Source: Rheinheimera pacifica
GTDB taxonomy: Bacteria; Pseudomonadota; Gammaproteobacteria; Enterobacterales; Alteromonadaceae
Length of the DNA: 46,995 nucleotides
Direction: 5' to 3'
Assembly: GCF_900108485.1 (NCBI RefSeq)
Contig: NZ_FNXF01000022.1
Coordinates: 1 to 46,995, forward strand
A program made the position numbers and the translations under genes. The notes below the pieces were generated by a model that worked only from the letters and a program-made list of their open reading frames with translations, had not been told where the DNA came from and did not search any database. This document shows, one piece after another, positions 17,014 through 27,108 of the stretch (position 1 is the first letter of the stretch; each line of letters opens with the position of its first letter).

Positions 17014-17865
17014 ATGACAACTTCAGCATTAACCAAAGTCAGCGAACAGCTTTGCTTTGGTGGCAAACAAATCCGTTTTACTCATACATCCACTGTACTG
17101 AACTGCGATATGCAATTCTCAGTGTTTTTACCGCCGCAGGCAGAAACACAGGCTGTGCCTGCGCTGTATTGGCTGTCGGGTTTAACCTGTACTGATGAAA
17201 ACTTTTCTGCCAAAGCCGGTGCACAACGCGTTGCGGCTGAGCTGGGTATAGCACTGATTATGCCCGATACCAGCCCGCGCGGCGACGGCGTGCCGGACGA
17301 TGCAGATGGCGCCTACGATTTTGGCCTGGGAGCGGGCTTCTATGTTAACGCCACCCGGGAGCCATTCGCCAAACACTATCGCATGTACGATTACATCGTT
17401 AGCGAGCTGCCGCAGTTGCTGGAAGCTGAACTGCCGTTATCGGCCAAACGTGCCATCAGCGGCCACTCTATGGGCGGCCACGGCGCTTTAGTGATAGGCC
17501 TGCGCAATTCAGAGCGTTATAGCAGTATGTCGGCATTTTCCCCCATTTGTAACCCGGTAAATTGCCCCTGGGGTATTAAAGCTTTTAGTGGCTATTTGGG
17601 CGATGATAAAAGCCAATGGCAACAATATGATGCATCTGTATTGTTAGCTGCAGCGCAAGACCCGCTACCACTATTGGTTGATCAGGGTATAGCCGATAAC
17701 TTTTACCCTGAGCAATTGCGCACTGAAAGTTTAATTGCTGCAGCTAAGCAAAGTGGTGCCAAAGCCGATATTCGTATACAGGCAGGCTATGACCATAGCT
17801 ACTACTTTATCGCCAGCTTTATTGAGCAGCATTTGCGGTTTCATGCAAAGTATCTGATGGGTTGA
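17014..17865 (+). CDS. fghA: S-formylglutathione hydrolase
   Basis: The 283-residue esterase-D-type alpha/beta hydrolase releases formate and glutathione from S-formylglutathione, completing glutathione-dependent formaldehyde oxidation begun by FrmA. The nucleophile is Ser152 in [10 protein letters not shown], the base is the histidine of YDHSYYF near residue 262, and the oxyanion segment [11 protein letters not shown] at about 54-64 is characteristic of the family. The ATG follows the right arm of repeat copy B by about 24 bases, so a hairpin sits almost on top of its translation start region. No strong Shine-Dalgarno is seen (ACTATGGACAGACT). Confidence 0.95.
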   Translation: MTTSALTKVSEQLCFGGKQIRFTHTSTVLNCDMQFSVFLPPQAETQAVPALYWLSGLTCTDENFSAKAGAQRVAAELGIALIMPDTSPRGDGVPDDADGAYDFGLGAGFYVNATREPFAKHYRMYDYIVSELPQLLEAELPLSAKRAISGHSMGGHGALVIGLRNSERYSSMSAFSPICNPVNCPWGIKAFSGYLGDDKSQWQQYDASVLLAAAQDPLPLLVDQGIADNFYPEQLRTESLIAAAKQSGAKADIRIQAGYDHSYYFIASFIEQHLRFHAKYLMG

Positions 17866-17911
17866 TAAAATTTGCCGCAATGCCTGATTGAGCCCGGCAT
17901 AATACTTTTTA

Positions 17912-17980
17912 GCCGGAACCGTTGAGCGCCCGGACGGCGCGAATCGAGCCCCCACGGATGGGTTTACGGCGTGTTCCGGT
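17912..17980. repeat. Palindromic intergenic repeat (REP-like)
   Basis: Outer arms CCGGAAC (17913-17919) and GTTCCGG (17973-17979) enclose a GC-rich centre with ACGGCGCGAATCGAGCCCCC and GGATGGGTTTACGGCG. I recognise the phrase CGAGCCCCC...GGATGGGTTTACGGCG as a common intergenic repeat in Shewanella-like genomes; this is recall, not a search. It lies beyond the 3' end of fghA and might also act in transcript 3'-end formation. Confidence 0.55.
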
Positions 17981-18113
17981 AAAAATGTATGGCGCCGAGC
18001 GATAAAGCCCGCGTTTGCGTACTAATCTGTTCCGTCAAAAGCTGGTTTAATATCGTCAAGTACTGGCATAATCGGCTAAGTTTGCTGTATATGCCCGCAT
18101 ATAGGAGAGCTGC

Positions 18114-18527
18114 ATGAGCTACGATAACGACAATATTTTTGCCAAAATTCTGCGCGATGAAATCCCCAGCTTTAAAGTGTATGAAGATGACTACACCCTG
18201 GCTTTTATGGATATTATGCCGCAGGCCGACGGCCATACGCTGGTGATCCCCAAGTTTGCTGCTGAAACCCTGCTGGATATTCCGGCAGACGAGCTAACTC
18301 ACACCATGACCACAGTACAAAAAGTGATGTCAGCGCTTAAATCTACGCTTGGAGTAGAAGGTGTCGTACTGCTGCAGTTAAATGGTACCGCTGCTGGGCA
18401 AACTGTGCCGCACCTGCATTTTCACTTAATTCCGGAGCATTTAAGCAAATTATCCGGCCATGGTGCGGCAATGGGTGATATGGAAAAAATAAAAGCACTG
18501 GCAGAGAAAATCAGCGCAGTACTTTAA
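18114..18527 (+). CDS. HIT-family nucleotide-binding protein
   Basis: The 137-residue histidine-triad protein has the signature VPHLHFHLIP near residues 99-108, matching HxHxHxx, and the conserved N-terminal part FAKILRDEIPSFKVYEDDYTLAFMDI. HIT (HINT-branch) enzymes hydrolyse aminoacyl-AMP or nucleoside phosphoramidates. Substrate in this organism is unknown. AGGAG lies seven bases upstream of the ATG. It converges on the VOC gene with an 18-base gap. Confidence 0.92.
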   Translation: MSYDNDNIFAKILRDEIPSFKVYEDDYTLAFMDIMPQADGHTLVIPKFAAETLLDIPADELTHTMTTVQKVMSALKSTLGVEGVVLLQLNGTAAGQTVPHLHFHLIPEHLSKLSGHGAAMGDMEKIKALAEKISAVL

Positions 18528-18545
18528 AGTGATGGGCAGGCTTAA

Positions 18546-18935
18546 TTAACTGCGCCGTTGCAATAAATCCCACTTATTGCCATATAAGTCTTCAAACACC
18601 ACGACGGTAGCATAAGGCTCTTGCCGTGGTGTTTCGTGGAATATCACGCCAGCAGCCTGCATAGCATTATAATCACGCCAGAAATCATCGGTTTGCAAAA
18701 ATAGCCAGACCCGGCCACCAGCCTGATCGCCAACGGCTGACTGTTGTTTTTCGTTACTGGCTTTGGCCAGCAGCAAGGCGGTGCCGCTGTTGTTTTTCGG
18801 CGCAACCTGCACCCAGCGTTTGCCAGCACCAAGGCTGGTATCTTCCAGTAAATCAAACCCAAGTTTCTGGGTGTAAAAGGCAATCGCCTCATCGTAGTCT
18901 GTTACCAGTAAGGCTACATTTGCAATTGTTGCCAT
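18546..18935 (-). CDS. VOC-superfamily protein (glyoxalase/bleomycin resistance fold)
   Basis: The 129-residue protein is a single VOC domain with two beta-alpha-beta-beta-beta modules. Visible features are the opening VALLVTDYDEAIAFYTQKLGF (about 7-27), WVQVAPKNNSGTALLLA, and the closing TVVVFEDLYGNKWDLLQ with the usual metal-ligand glutamate region. Members include glyoxalases, extradiol dioxygenases and antibiotic-binding proteins; this subgroup is usually annotated only as VOC or glyoxalase family. No functional partner is adjacent. Confidence 0.88.
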   Translation of the reverse strand: MATIANVALLVTDYDEAIAFYTQKLGFDLLEDTSLGAGKRWVQVAPKNNSGTALLLAKASNEKQQSAVGDQAGGRVWLFLQTDDFWRDYNAMQAAGVIFHETPRQEPYATVVVFEDLYGNKWDLLQRRS

Positions 18936-19099
18936 GCTTAAATCTCGTTGCTATTGGTTGCTGTAAGGTGACGATCCTGCCTGTCAGTTCTGGCTAAAAC
19001 AAGCGGCAACTGCAGATTTCCGCTTGAGATCAAGCCGGTTTGTGCTTAAGGTAGCGGCCAATATCTTTACCCTATGCACCGCAACAAGGTTTGCTGTTT

Positions 19100-21067
19100 A
19101 TGCGATTTACCTCTTCACTGCTTTTTTCTGCAATGCTACTGGCCGGTTGCGGCTCAGCACCAGAGTCTGGGTTAACCTTAAGCCTTATTCATATTAACGA
19201 CACCCATTCGCAATTTGATGGCAGCCCGGCCAGTGTGAAAGACGCCAGCGGCGAACCGCTTTACACCTATATTGGTGGGCATCCGCGCTTGTTAACCAAG
19301 GCGCAGCAGCTACGCGCGCAAGCAGCACAAGAGGGGATACCGGCGCTGTTTTTGCACGGCGGCGATGCCTTCAAAGGTAGCGCATATTTTGAGTTGTTTG
19401 AGCAACGCATTAACATTGATGTACTAAACCGGATGAACATCGACGCCATGGCACTGGGTAACCATGAGTTTGATATAGGTTTAACCAAGCTGGCCGACTT
19501 TGTTGATAAGGTTAATTTCCCTATTTTGGCGGCCAATATTGATACCGCTGCTGAACCTCTACTGGCTAACAGCCAGAACCTGAAACCCTACAGTTTATTT
19601 GTGCTTGATAACAACCAACTAAAGCCCGTGGCCAGTGTTGACGCAGCGGCAGGGCGGGCAGTGGTGGCGGTATTTGGTCTGGCGCTGGAGGATATGCGCG
19701 CTATAGCACCCGATACCGGCGCCGTGGTGTTTAACAATGAAATACAAAGCGCACAGCGCACCGTAGATGCCTTAAGTGCCCAGGGCGTGCAACATATTAT
19801 TGCGCTGACGCATTTAGGCCACCAGCGTGATTTAGCCCTGGCCAGTGCCGTTAATGGTATAGATGCCATCGTTGGTGGCCATTCGCACAGTTTGCTGGGC
19901 GATTTTCGGCACTGGTATTTGGGAGCACAGCGGCCATACGCCGAGATAGTGAGTAACCCTGATGGCAAAGGCCAAACCTGTGTGGTACAGGCCGGCCAGT
20001 TTGCGCAGGCCGTAGGTCAGGCCAGGCTGAAGTTTAACCCGGCAGGCCAGTTAATAAGTTGCGCCGGGCAGAATACTTTACTGGCAAGCACCGATTATTT
20101 CAGCTCGGCAGTGCGTGATAAATCAAGCCGTATCAGCACAGATAAACAAGCACAGACAGAGCGCTATATTGCCAGCCTGCCGCGTACCGCTATTGTGGCC
20201 GAAGATGCCGCGCTGCGCTCTGTGCTTGATAACACTTACTTACCGGCGGTACAGCAAGCTTATGGTGCGGTGATCAGCAGCACCGAAACCGAAGTGCCGC
20301 ATGTACGCCTGCCCGGTAGCGGCGGCAGCGATAAACATGGCTCGCCTCTGGCAGGGTATATCGCCGATGCCATGCTTAAATATGTCAACCAAAGTGCAGT
20401 GCAAAACCTGGTGAAACGACCGGTGCAGCTGTCATTAGTTGCAGCCGGTAATATTCGCGCGCCGTTGGCCGCAGGTGAAGTGCGCGAAGGTAATATCCGC
20501 CTGGAAGTATTGCCATTTGATACGCCGCTCAGTGTGCTGAGCATTAGCGGTGCCGAGCTACGTGCGCTATTAACTGATATTATTAGTCAGTCTGTGGTCG
20601 CAGGTGCCCACACCGGTAAGTTTCCTTATGTTGCCGGTATTCGCTATGTGGCAAAACAAGCCGGGCCTGATACCGTAGAGCTAATCACACTGGATATAAA
20701 GCTGGAAAATGGCTGGCAAGCTGTCAGCGCCCGGCAGCACTATAACCTGGTAACCACCAGCTATCTGGCCGATGGCAACGATGGTTGGCAACTGTTGCAA
20801 CAATTGCAGGCAGAACAGAGCGACCGGCAGGATATAATACTGCGCCACCAGCAACCTCAGTTGTATCCGGTGGCAAGGGTGGAGGCAATACAAGATAGCA
20901 GCGGGGCGCAGTCGTTTAGCGCCCGCTATCGCAATAGTGATGGGCTACCATGTAAAACCGAAGGGGTAGATTGCAAAGTCGCAGCACAGGCGTTTATAGA
21001 TTATCTGAAAGCCGACCCGCAGCTATGGCAGCAAAAGCGCGAGCCAACAGTAACCTTGCAGCGATAA
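19100..21067 (+). CDS. 5'-nucleotidase/UDP-sugar hydrolase-like metallophosphatase, lipoprotein
   Basis: I start at the ATG at 19100 (655 residues) rather than the in-frame TTG at 19091. The N-terminus MRFTSSLLFSAMLLAGC ends in a lipobox with Cys17, so this is a lipoprotein of the cell envelope. The metallophosphatase core shows HINDTHSQFDG, HGGDAFKGS, LGNHEFD and VGGHSHS, binding two metals. The C-terminal 5'-nucleotidase substrate domain (about 360-620) includes RAPLAAGEVREGNI and YLADGNDGW. It should dephosphorylate extracellular nucleotides for salvage or phosphate scavenging. Unlike soluble periplasmic UshA it is predicted to be membrane-anchored. Confidence 0.92.
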   Translation: MRFTSSLLFSAMLLAGCGSAPESGLTLSLIHINDTHSQFDGSPASVKDASGEPLYTYIGGHPRLLTKAQQLRAQAAQEGIPALFLHGGDAFKGSAYFELFEQRINIDVLNRMNIDAMALGNHEFDIGLTKLADFVDKVNFPILAANIDTAAEPLLANSQNLKPYSLFVLDNNQLKPVASVDAAAGRAVVAVFGLALEDMRAIAPDTGAVVFNNEIQSAQRTVDALSAQGVQHIIALTHLGHQRDLALASAVNGIDAIVGGHSHSLLGDFRHWYLGAQRPYAEIVSNPDGKGQTCVVQAGQFAQAVGQARLKFNPAGQLISCAGQNTLLASTDYFSSAVRDKSSRISTDKQAQTERYIASLPRTAIVAEDAALRSVLDNTYLPAVQQAYGAVISSTETEVPHVRLPGSGGSDKHGSPLAGYIADAMLKYVNQSAVQNLVKRPVQLSLVAAGNIRAPLAAGEVREGNIRLEVLPFDTPLSVLSISGAELRALLTDIISQSVVAGAHTGKFPYVAGIRYVAKQAGPDTVELITLDIKLENGWQAVSARQHYNLVTTSYLADGNDGWQLLQQLQAEQSDRQDIILRHQQPQLYPVARVEAIQDSSGAQSFSARYRNSDGLPCKTEGVDCKVAAQAFIDYLKADPQLWQQKREPTVTLQR

Positions 21068-21077
21068 ACTTGATACA

Positions 21078-21094
21078 GGGCAGCTCTGCTGCCC
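21078..21094. terminator. Possible shared terminator hairpin between convergent genes
   Basis: A perfect 7-bp stem GGGCAGC / GCTGCCC with a TCT loop lies between the stops of the nucleotidase (+) and Lrp (-) genes. T runs are weak on both sides, so the call is tentative. Confidence 0.4.
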
Positions 21095-21099
21095 CGGTT

Positions 21100-21528
21100 T
21101 CAGCGTTTAAACTTGGTCTCTAAAATAACCGACGAGTTAGTACGCTCTACACCGTCTAAATTACCGATATCATCCAGAATATGGCTTAGTTGCTCGGTGC
21201 TTTGTGCCTGCACTATGGCGATAAGATCATACTCACCGCTGATGGCGTACAGTGCTGAAACCTGGGCAATTTGTTTTAGCTCAACATTGGTTTTGGCGGT
21301 AAGCTTTTGCCGTACTTTAATACTGACATGTGCTGACACCAGCGACGCCAGATAGTCTTCACCGTAATCTACCGAGTAACCTTTAATTACACCGCTTTGC
21401 TCTAATTTAGCGATGCGGGTTTGCACGGTAGAGCGGGATAAATCCAGCATCCGGGCTAAGTCGGAGATACTGGCGCGGGCATTGTGCTTTAGCACAGCTA
21501 GTAGTTTTTCATCTTCCTTGCTTATCAT
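21100..21528 (-). CDS. Lrp/AsnC-family transcriptional regulator
   Basis: The 142-residue protein has an N-terminal helix-turn-helix (about 1-50; LAVLKHNARASISDLARMLDLSRSTVQTRIAKLEQ) and a C-terminal RAM domain (about 65-140; VSALYAISGEYDLIAIVQAQ) that binds amino acids and drives oligomerisation. It is divergent from the astC-astA genes across 164 bases. Control of arginine or ornithine catabolism in response to an amino acid is the obvious prediction, but it rests on context only. Confidence 0.92.
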   Translation of the reverse strand: MISKEDEKLLAVLKHNARASISDLARMLDLSRSTVQTRIAKLEQSGVIKGYSVDYGEDYLASLVSAHVSIKVRQKLTAKTNVELKQIAQVSALYAISGEYDLIAIVQAQSTEQLSHILDDIGNLDGVERTNSSVILETKFKR

Positions 21529-21581
21529 TTTGACAACCTTATCCGTTGAATTGCAATTTAAGCTTGTTAAATTGTCGATAA

Positions 21582-22898
<1,317 letters not shown>

Positions 22899-22902
22899 AA
22901 CC

Positions 22903-23931
22903 ATGTTAGTGATCCGGCCGATAACGGCAGCTGATTTTGCAGCGCTGAAAAACATCGCTATAGAATCCGGTGCTGGTTTTACCTCGTTGCCGGTAAACGA
23001 TGCGCGGCTAAAGCAGAAAATTGCGCATGCCGAGCATAGCTTTGCGGCTGAGGTGAATACACCGGGCGATCAGGGTTATCTGTTTGTGCTGGAAGATACC
23101 CAAAGCGGTGAGATTGTCGGTACTACCGGTATAGAGGCTGCGGTGGGCTTAAGCACGCCGCTGTATCACTTTCAGCAGAACACCGTTATTCACCACAGCG
23201 CTGAGCTTAATGTATTTAACCAGCTAAAAACCCTGACACTGTGTAACGATTACACTGGCGCCTCAGAAATTTGCACACTGTTTTTGCGTGAAAGTTACCG
23301 GCGCAACCATGCCGGGCGCTTTTTATCCAAAGTGCGGTTTTTGTTTATGGCCGAGTATCCGCAGCGCTTTAGCGATCGCGTGATTGCTGAAATGCGCGGT
23401 GCTGCTGACAGTGATGGCCAGCCACCCTTTTGGCACTGGCTGCAAAAACTGTTTTTAACCATTGATTTTCCTACCGCAGATCATCTGATTGGCGTGGGTA
23501 AAAAAGCTTTTATTGCTGAGTTGATGCCGCGCCATCCGATTTATGTTGGTTTATTGCCGCAGGCCGCCCAGGATGTTATCGGCCAGGTGCATCAAAACAC
23601 CAAACCAGCGCTTAACATGCTGGAAAATGAAGGCTTTGCTCATCGCGGTTATATTGACTTATTCGACGCCGGCCCAACGGTAGAAGCGCGGTTAAGCCAG
23701 ATTAAATCGGTAGCAGCCAGCCAGAAAGTCAGGGTGAAAATTACTGAAGTGCAGGGTGGCCAAACGCTTGCGGTAGCAAATACCCGCTTGCAGCAGTTCA
23801 GGGCCAGCTTTGGTAAGAACGCAAAGTTTGATGCAGATCAGCAGCTGCTACTGCTAAGCGCAGAATTTGCCGATACACTGCAGCTGCACGATGGCGATAT
23901 GGCAAGATTTATAGTGTTAGATAAGGCCTGA
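22903..23931 (+). CDS. astA: Arginine N-succinyltransferase
   Basis: The 342-residue protein is the first enzyme of the arginine succinyltransferase pathway, moving succinyl from succinyl-CoA to L-arginine. Family features include the GNAT-like N-terminus (MLVIRPITAADFAALKNIAIESGAGFTSLP), the central LCNDYTGASEICTLFLRESYRR and FSDRVIAEMRG. It starts four bases after astC, with GGGGT in the end of astC as a ribosome binding site. Later AST enzymes (AstB, AstD, AstE) are not in this window, so the pathway must be completed elsewhere or be partial. Confidence 0.95.
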   Translation: MLVIRPITAADFAALKNIAIESGAGFTSLPVNDARLKQKIAHAEHSFAAEVNTPGDQGYLFVLEDTQSGEIVGTTGIEAAVGLSTPLYHFQQNTVIHHSAELNVFNQLKTLTLCNDYTGASEICTLFLRESYRRNHAGRFLSKVRFLFMAEYPQRFSDRVIAEMRGAADSDGQPPFWHWLQKLFLTIDFPTADHLIGVGKKAFIAELMPRHPIYVGLLPQAAQDVIGQVHQNTKPALNMLENEGFAHRGYIDLFDAGPTVEARLSQIKSVAASQKVRVKITEVQGGQTLAVANTRLQQFRASFGKNAKFDADQQLLLLSAEFADTLQLHDGDMARFIVLDKA

Positions 23932-23975
23932 GGGCCAGACAAGTAATAACTGGTAAATGTTAAGGCGGAATAAAT

Positions 23976-24779
23976 ATGCATACTGATGTAAAAGCGTTGT
24001 TTGCCAACCTGTGGCAAGACTATGTAGCCGTGACTCCTTCTGCCAAGAAAGTACACCAGTTGCTGGGTAGCTCGCAGCAGGATGATGTAATTAACGATCA
24101 TATTGCGCTGCGTACTTTTAATCTGGAAAAGGTCGGGCTGGAAAAACTGGCGGCACACTTTAAAGCCCTGGGCTATGAAGAGTGTGGCGAGTATCATTTT
24201 GAAGCGAAAAAGCTGTATGCCAAGCACTATGAGCATGCAGACCGCAGCTTACCCAAAGTGTTTATTTCAGAACTGCTGCTGGATAAGTGCTCGGCTTACC
24301 TGCGTGATACCATTACCGCGCTGGTTGAACAAATTCCGGCTGAGGCGGTAACAGCTGATAACTTTTTATACAGTGGTACGCACTGGCAGGTAAGCCAGGC
24401 CACGTACGAAAAACTGCTGGCAGAAAGCGAATACGCCGCCTGGGTTGCGGCCTGGGGCTACCGGGCTAACCATTTCACCGTTAGTGTGAATGACTTGCAT
24501 AGCTTTAGTACCTTAGAGCAGGTAAACGAGACATTAAAAGACGCAGGCTTTTTATTAAATACCTCAGGCGGCGAAATTAAAGGTACGCCAGAAGTGTATT
24601 TAGAGCAGTCATCCACGCTGGCCGATTTACATCCGGTGCAGTTCAGCGATGTGGTTGCTACCATTCCAAGCTGTTTTTATGAGTTTGCCCGCCGTTATCC
24701 CATGACAAACGGTTTACTCTATACCGGCTTTGTTGCGGCATCAGCAGATAAAATTTTCGAGAGCACTAACGCCCGTTAG
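23976..24779 (+). CDS. DUF1338 protein (2-oxoadipate dioxygenase/decarboxylase-like)
   Basis: The 267-residue protein belongs to the DUF1338/HglS-YdcJ group. Visible features are DDVINDHIALRTFNLEKVGLEKL (about 31-53, with a probable metal-ligand His), EYHFEAKKLYAKHYEH, and PKVFISELLLDKCS. Characterised relatives are Fe(II)-dependent enzymes acting on 2-oxoadipate in lysine breakdown. This one is shorter than the about 450-residue HglS type, so the substrate may differ. AAGGCGG upstream and the 44-base gap place it in the ast operon. A terminator follows 21 bases after the stop. Confidence 0.85.
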   Translation: MHTDVKALFANLWQDYVAVTPSAKKVHQLLGSSQQDDVINDHIALRTFNLEKVGLEKLAAHFKALGYEECGEYHFEAKKLYAKHYEHADRSLPKVFISELLLDKCSAYLRDTITALVEQIPAEAVTADNFLYSGTHWQVSQATYEKLLAESEYAAWVAAWGYRANHFTVSVNDLHSFSTLEQVNETLKDAGFLLNTSGGEIKGTPEVYLEQSSTLADLHPVQFSDVVATIPSCFYEFARRYPMTNGLLYTGFVAASADKIFESTNAR

Positions 24780-24800
24780 TAAGTTTTGTTACACAATTGC

Positions 24801-24823
24801 AGCCGGTATTTACCGGCTTTTTG
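24801..24823 (+). terminator. Rho-independent terminator of the ast cluster
   Basis: AGCCGGT and ACCGGCT form a 7-bp stem with an ATTT loop, followed by a T run. It lies about 20 bases after the DUF1338 stop. Confidence 0.8.
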
Positions 24824-24895
24824 CGTTATCATCCGGATAAGAACACGTTACGTAATACTATTTATTCACCTAACGTCTTAACCGGGATAAAAATA

Positions 24896-26344
24896 ATGAA
24901 AAAAGTCAGTGCGCTGCTGTTTGCTTTGGGCTTTGTCTGTGGAGATGCATTAGCAGCACAGTTAGATAAAGTGACAGTTGCGCTGCAACATCCTGCTAAT
25001 GGTAACATTGTCCACTTGCCCGAGCGGCAGCAATTGCTGGTATCAGGTTTTAGCCAGTTTGCCCGCTGGTTGTCGGTAATTGATTTAACCGATTATAAAG
25101 TGCAGTTGCTACCTATACCCTCTGATGCGCAGTTTTTTAACAAAGCCATACTGGCAGGCGACAGCAAACCGCAGTTAGTATTTCTCGGGTTGGGGGGCAT
25201 TAGCCGGTTAAATGCGGATAATACAGCGGCTGAGCGGCTTGTTGCCAGTACCTCCTTGTACCGGGTGTTGGATCAAAACCGGCTGCGTGAGGCTAATTTT
25301 GTCGTTGACCTCGGTTCGGGCTTAAGTGATTTTATCATCGCTGATTTTCAGCACACACACTTATACCGCCAGCAGGCTGATGGTAGTTTTACCCACTACC
25401 CGTTGCAAATTCCGGCTGCTGTACAAAGCTGGCGTGCCAGCCCGGATTACAGCCCACGTAAACCTTATCAGGCAGATATAAACCAGGACGGTAAAACTGA
25501 TTTAGTCTTTGTCTGGCAGGGCAAATTTCAGGCTTTTTTGCAGCAGCCTGATGGCAGTTTTGCCACTGAACCTGTGGCAATGAACTGGCCGGTAGGGTTA
25601 TCTACCGAGCAGGAGGCTGATCAGCGCAACGATGCCGGGCGTAGTTACAGTGGCCAGAATATCGACACACTGCGTGATATCACCGACATTGACGGTGATG
25701 GCATACCCGATCTGATCATTAACCGCGAGCAACTGGCCGATGCGCTGGAACGCAATAACAGCTTTCGTGTTCATTTTGGTAGCGCAACTGAGCAAGGGTT
25801 AAGTTTCAATGCTGAGCCGGATACCCGTATTACCACCGATACCTCGCCAATAGACGTGGTGATTAATGATTTTAACGGTGATGGCCGCAAGGATTTTTAT
25901 ATTCCCAGCACCCATTTTGGCGTAGGCACTCTGGTTCGGGTGTTGCTGCGCGGCAGTGCTAATCTGGATATTGATTTTTATTTGTTAAATGAGCAACGCC
26001 AGTACAGTGCTAAAGCCGATTTTCGCCAGCAAGCCACTATCGACGTTAGCATTGGCAACTTCCGCTACGATATGCCGCTGTTTCAGGTGGCTAACCTGAA
26101 CGGCGACGGTTTTAAGTCATTGTTGGTGGGCGATGGCCGCGAGCAATTGCGGCTATACCAGCATGATGATAAACGGCTGTTTAGCCGGCGCAGTGATAAA
26201 TTGAAACTGGATTTACCGCGCGATGCCAGTAAGGTGCGGGTAATGGACCTGACCGGCAATGGCAAAGACGATCTGGTATTACCCTTTGATACCCAGGATA
26301 AAGAAGGCTTACGTAATCAGCTGCATTTGCTGTTAAGCCGCTAA
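24896..26344 (+). CDS. Secreted FG-GAP/VCBS repeat protein
   Basis: The ATG at 24896 opens a signal peptide (MKKVSALLFALGFVCGDALAAQ), preferred over the in-frame upstream start at 24797. The 482-residue protein contains several Ca2+-binding loops of FG-GAP type: DINQDGKTDLVF, DIDGDGIPDLII, DFNGDGRKDFYI, NLNGDGFKSLLV and DLTGNGKDDLVL. This suggests an integrin-like beta-propeller. Such proteins are periplasmic or exported and often mediate binding to sugars, surfaces or other proteins. There is no catalytic domain or sorting tag, so its role is unknown. It is monocistronic and converges on the CBS gene. Confidence 0.88.
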   Translation: MKKVSALLFALGFVCGDALAAQLDKVTVALQHPANGNIVHLPERQQLLVSGFSQFARWLSVIDLTDYKVQLLPIPSDAQFFNKAILAGDSKPQLVFLGLGGISRLNADNTAAERLVASTSLYRVLDQNRLREANFVVDLGSGLSDFIIADFQHTHLYRQQADGSFTHYPLQIPAAVQSWRASPDYSPRKPYQADINQDGKTDLVFVWQGKFQAFLQQPDGSFATEPVAMNWPVGLSTEQEADQRNDAGRSYSGQNIDTLRDITDIDGDGIPDLIINREQLADALERNNSFRVHFGSATEQGLSFNAEPDTRITTDTSPIDVVINDFNGDGRKDFYIPSTHFGVGTLVRVLLRGSANLDIDFYLLNEQRQYSAKADFRQQATIDVSIGNFRYDMPLFQVANLNGDGFKSLLVGDGREQLRLYQHDDKRLFSRRSDKLKLDLPRDASKVRVMDLTGNGKDDLVLPFDTQDKEGLRNQLHLLLSR

Positions 26345-26354
26345 ATGCGGCTTA
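26334..26354. terminator. Bidirectional hairpin overlapping both stop codons of convergent genes
   Basis: A perfect 8-bp stem TAAGCCGC / GCGGCTTA with loop TAAAT spans the ends of the FG-GAP gene (+) and the CBS gene (-). It is symmetric and may end both transcripts, although T runs are short. Confidence 0.4.
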
Positions 26355-26747
26355 TTCCACTAAAGCCATTACGTCGTTAATCATATCGTCCATGGTGAGT
26401 AAACCCGTCAACTGATTATCCTGCATTACCAGTACGCGTTTTAATTTATGCTGGGTCATCAGGCTGGCGGCGTGTTTCAGTGCCAGCTGCTCACTGACGG
26501 CAATGGCAGGCTTTACGCAAACGTCATATACATTTATCAGGTCGATATCACCTTCTTCTGCAATGATGGTTTTCAAAATATTGGTGTACGTGATCAGGCC
26601 ATAGGCATCGTGCTCATTTTGCCGGTCAACCACCAGGCTTTTTACATGGTGCTTTTTCATCAGGCTCATGGCTTCGCGTAAAGTACTAAAAGGTGAAATA
26701 CAAATCACCGGGCTAACCATTAACTCTTTTACCAGTTTAATTGCCAT
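26352..26747 (-). CDS. Two-CBS-domain protein, third gene of the DUF1538 operon
   Basis: I start at the ATG at 26747 (131 residues), with AGGAGCC eight bases upstream, rather than the longer frame that would overlap the P-II-like gene. The protein is a single Bateman pair: CBS1 (about 5-60, MVSPVICISPFSTLREAMSLMKKHHVKSLVV) and CBS2 (about 70-128, VCVKPAIAVSEQLALKHAASLMTQHKLKRVLVM). Such pairs usually bind AMP, ATP or related adenosine compounds. The gene begins 19 bases after the P-II-like stop, so it belongs to an operon with a DUF1538 membrane protein. A nucleotide-sensing subunit for that protein is a reasonable inference. Confidence 0.9.
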   Translation of the reverse strand: MAIKLVKELMVSPVICISPFSTLREAMSLMKKHHVKSLVVDRQNEHDAYGLITYTNILKTIIAEEGDIDLINVYDVCVKPAIAVSEQLALKHAASLMTQHKLKRVLVMQDNQLTGLLTMDDMINDVMALVE

Positions 26748-26766
26748 TATTTGGCTCCTAATAGCG

Positions 26767-27108
26767 TTATTCGCGCAAATGTTGTTCAAATTTCATAATC
26801 TGGCCCATATCGATACCCGTCAGGTGATCAATTGGCACTGTAAAAGCGATACCGCGTGATTTACCGTCTTGCAGCAGTATTGCCTGCATTTTTTTCAGAA
26901 TAGGTAACGACATATGCTTAGCCACCACCATCAGCAATACAGACTGGCTTCCTTCAAATGTCATGCCGAAGAAAGTTTTTTTACTCTCGCCGCCAATACC
27001 TTTACCGGTCAGAATAGTAATGCCGGTAGCACCAGCGGCTTGTGCCTGCTCTATTGCAGTTTGCTCCAGCTCTTCCGGCGCTATAACAACAATGGCGGAG
27101 AATTTCAT
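26767..27108 (-). CDS. P-II-like signalling protein, second gene of the DUF1538 operon
   Basis: The 113-residue protein has the alternating beta-alpha-beta pattern of P-II-type proteins: FSAIVVIAPEELEQTAIEQAQAAGATGITIL (about 3-33), a Gly-rich segment GKGIGGESKKTFFG at the T-loop position, LLMVVAKH, then GKSRGIAFTVPIDHLTGI in the region of the B- and C-loops. The uridylylated tyrosine context of GlnB is absent. It should form a trimer that binds a nucleotide and controls a partner. Its ATG overlaps the stop of the DUF1538 gene by four bases, so that membrane protein is the likely target. Confidence 0.85.
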   Translation of the reverse strand: MKFSAIVVIAPEELEQTAIEQAQAAGATGITILTGKGIGGESKKTFFGMTFEGSQSVLLMVVAKHMSLPILKKMQAILLQDGKSRGIAFTVPIDHLTGIDMGQIMKFEQHLRE

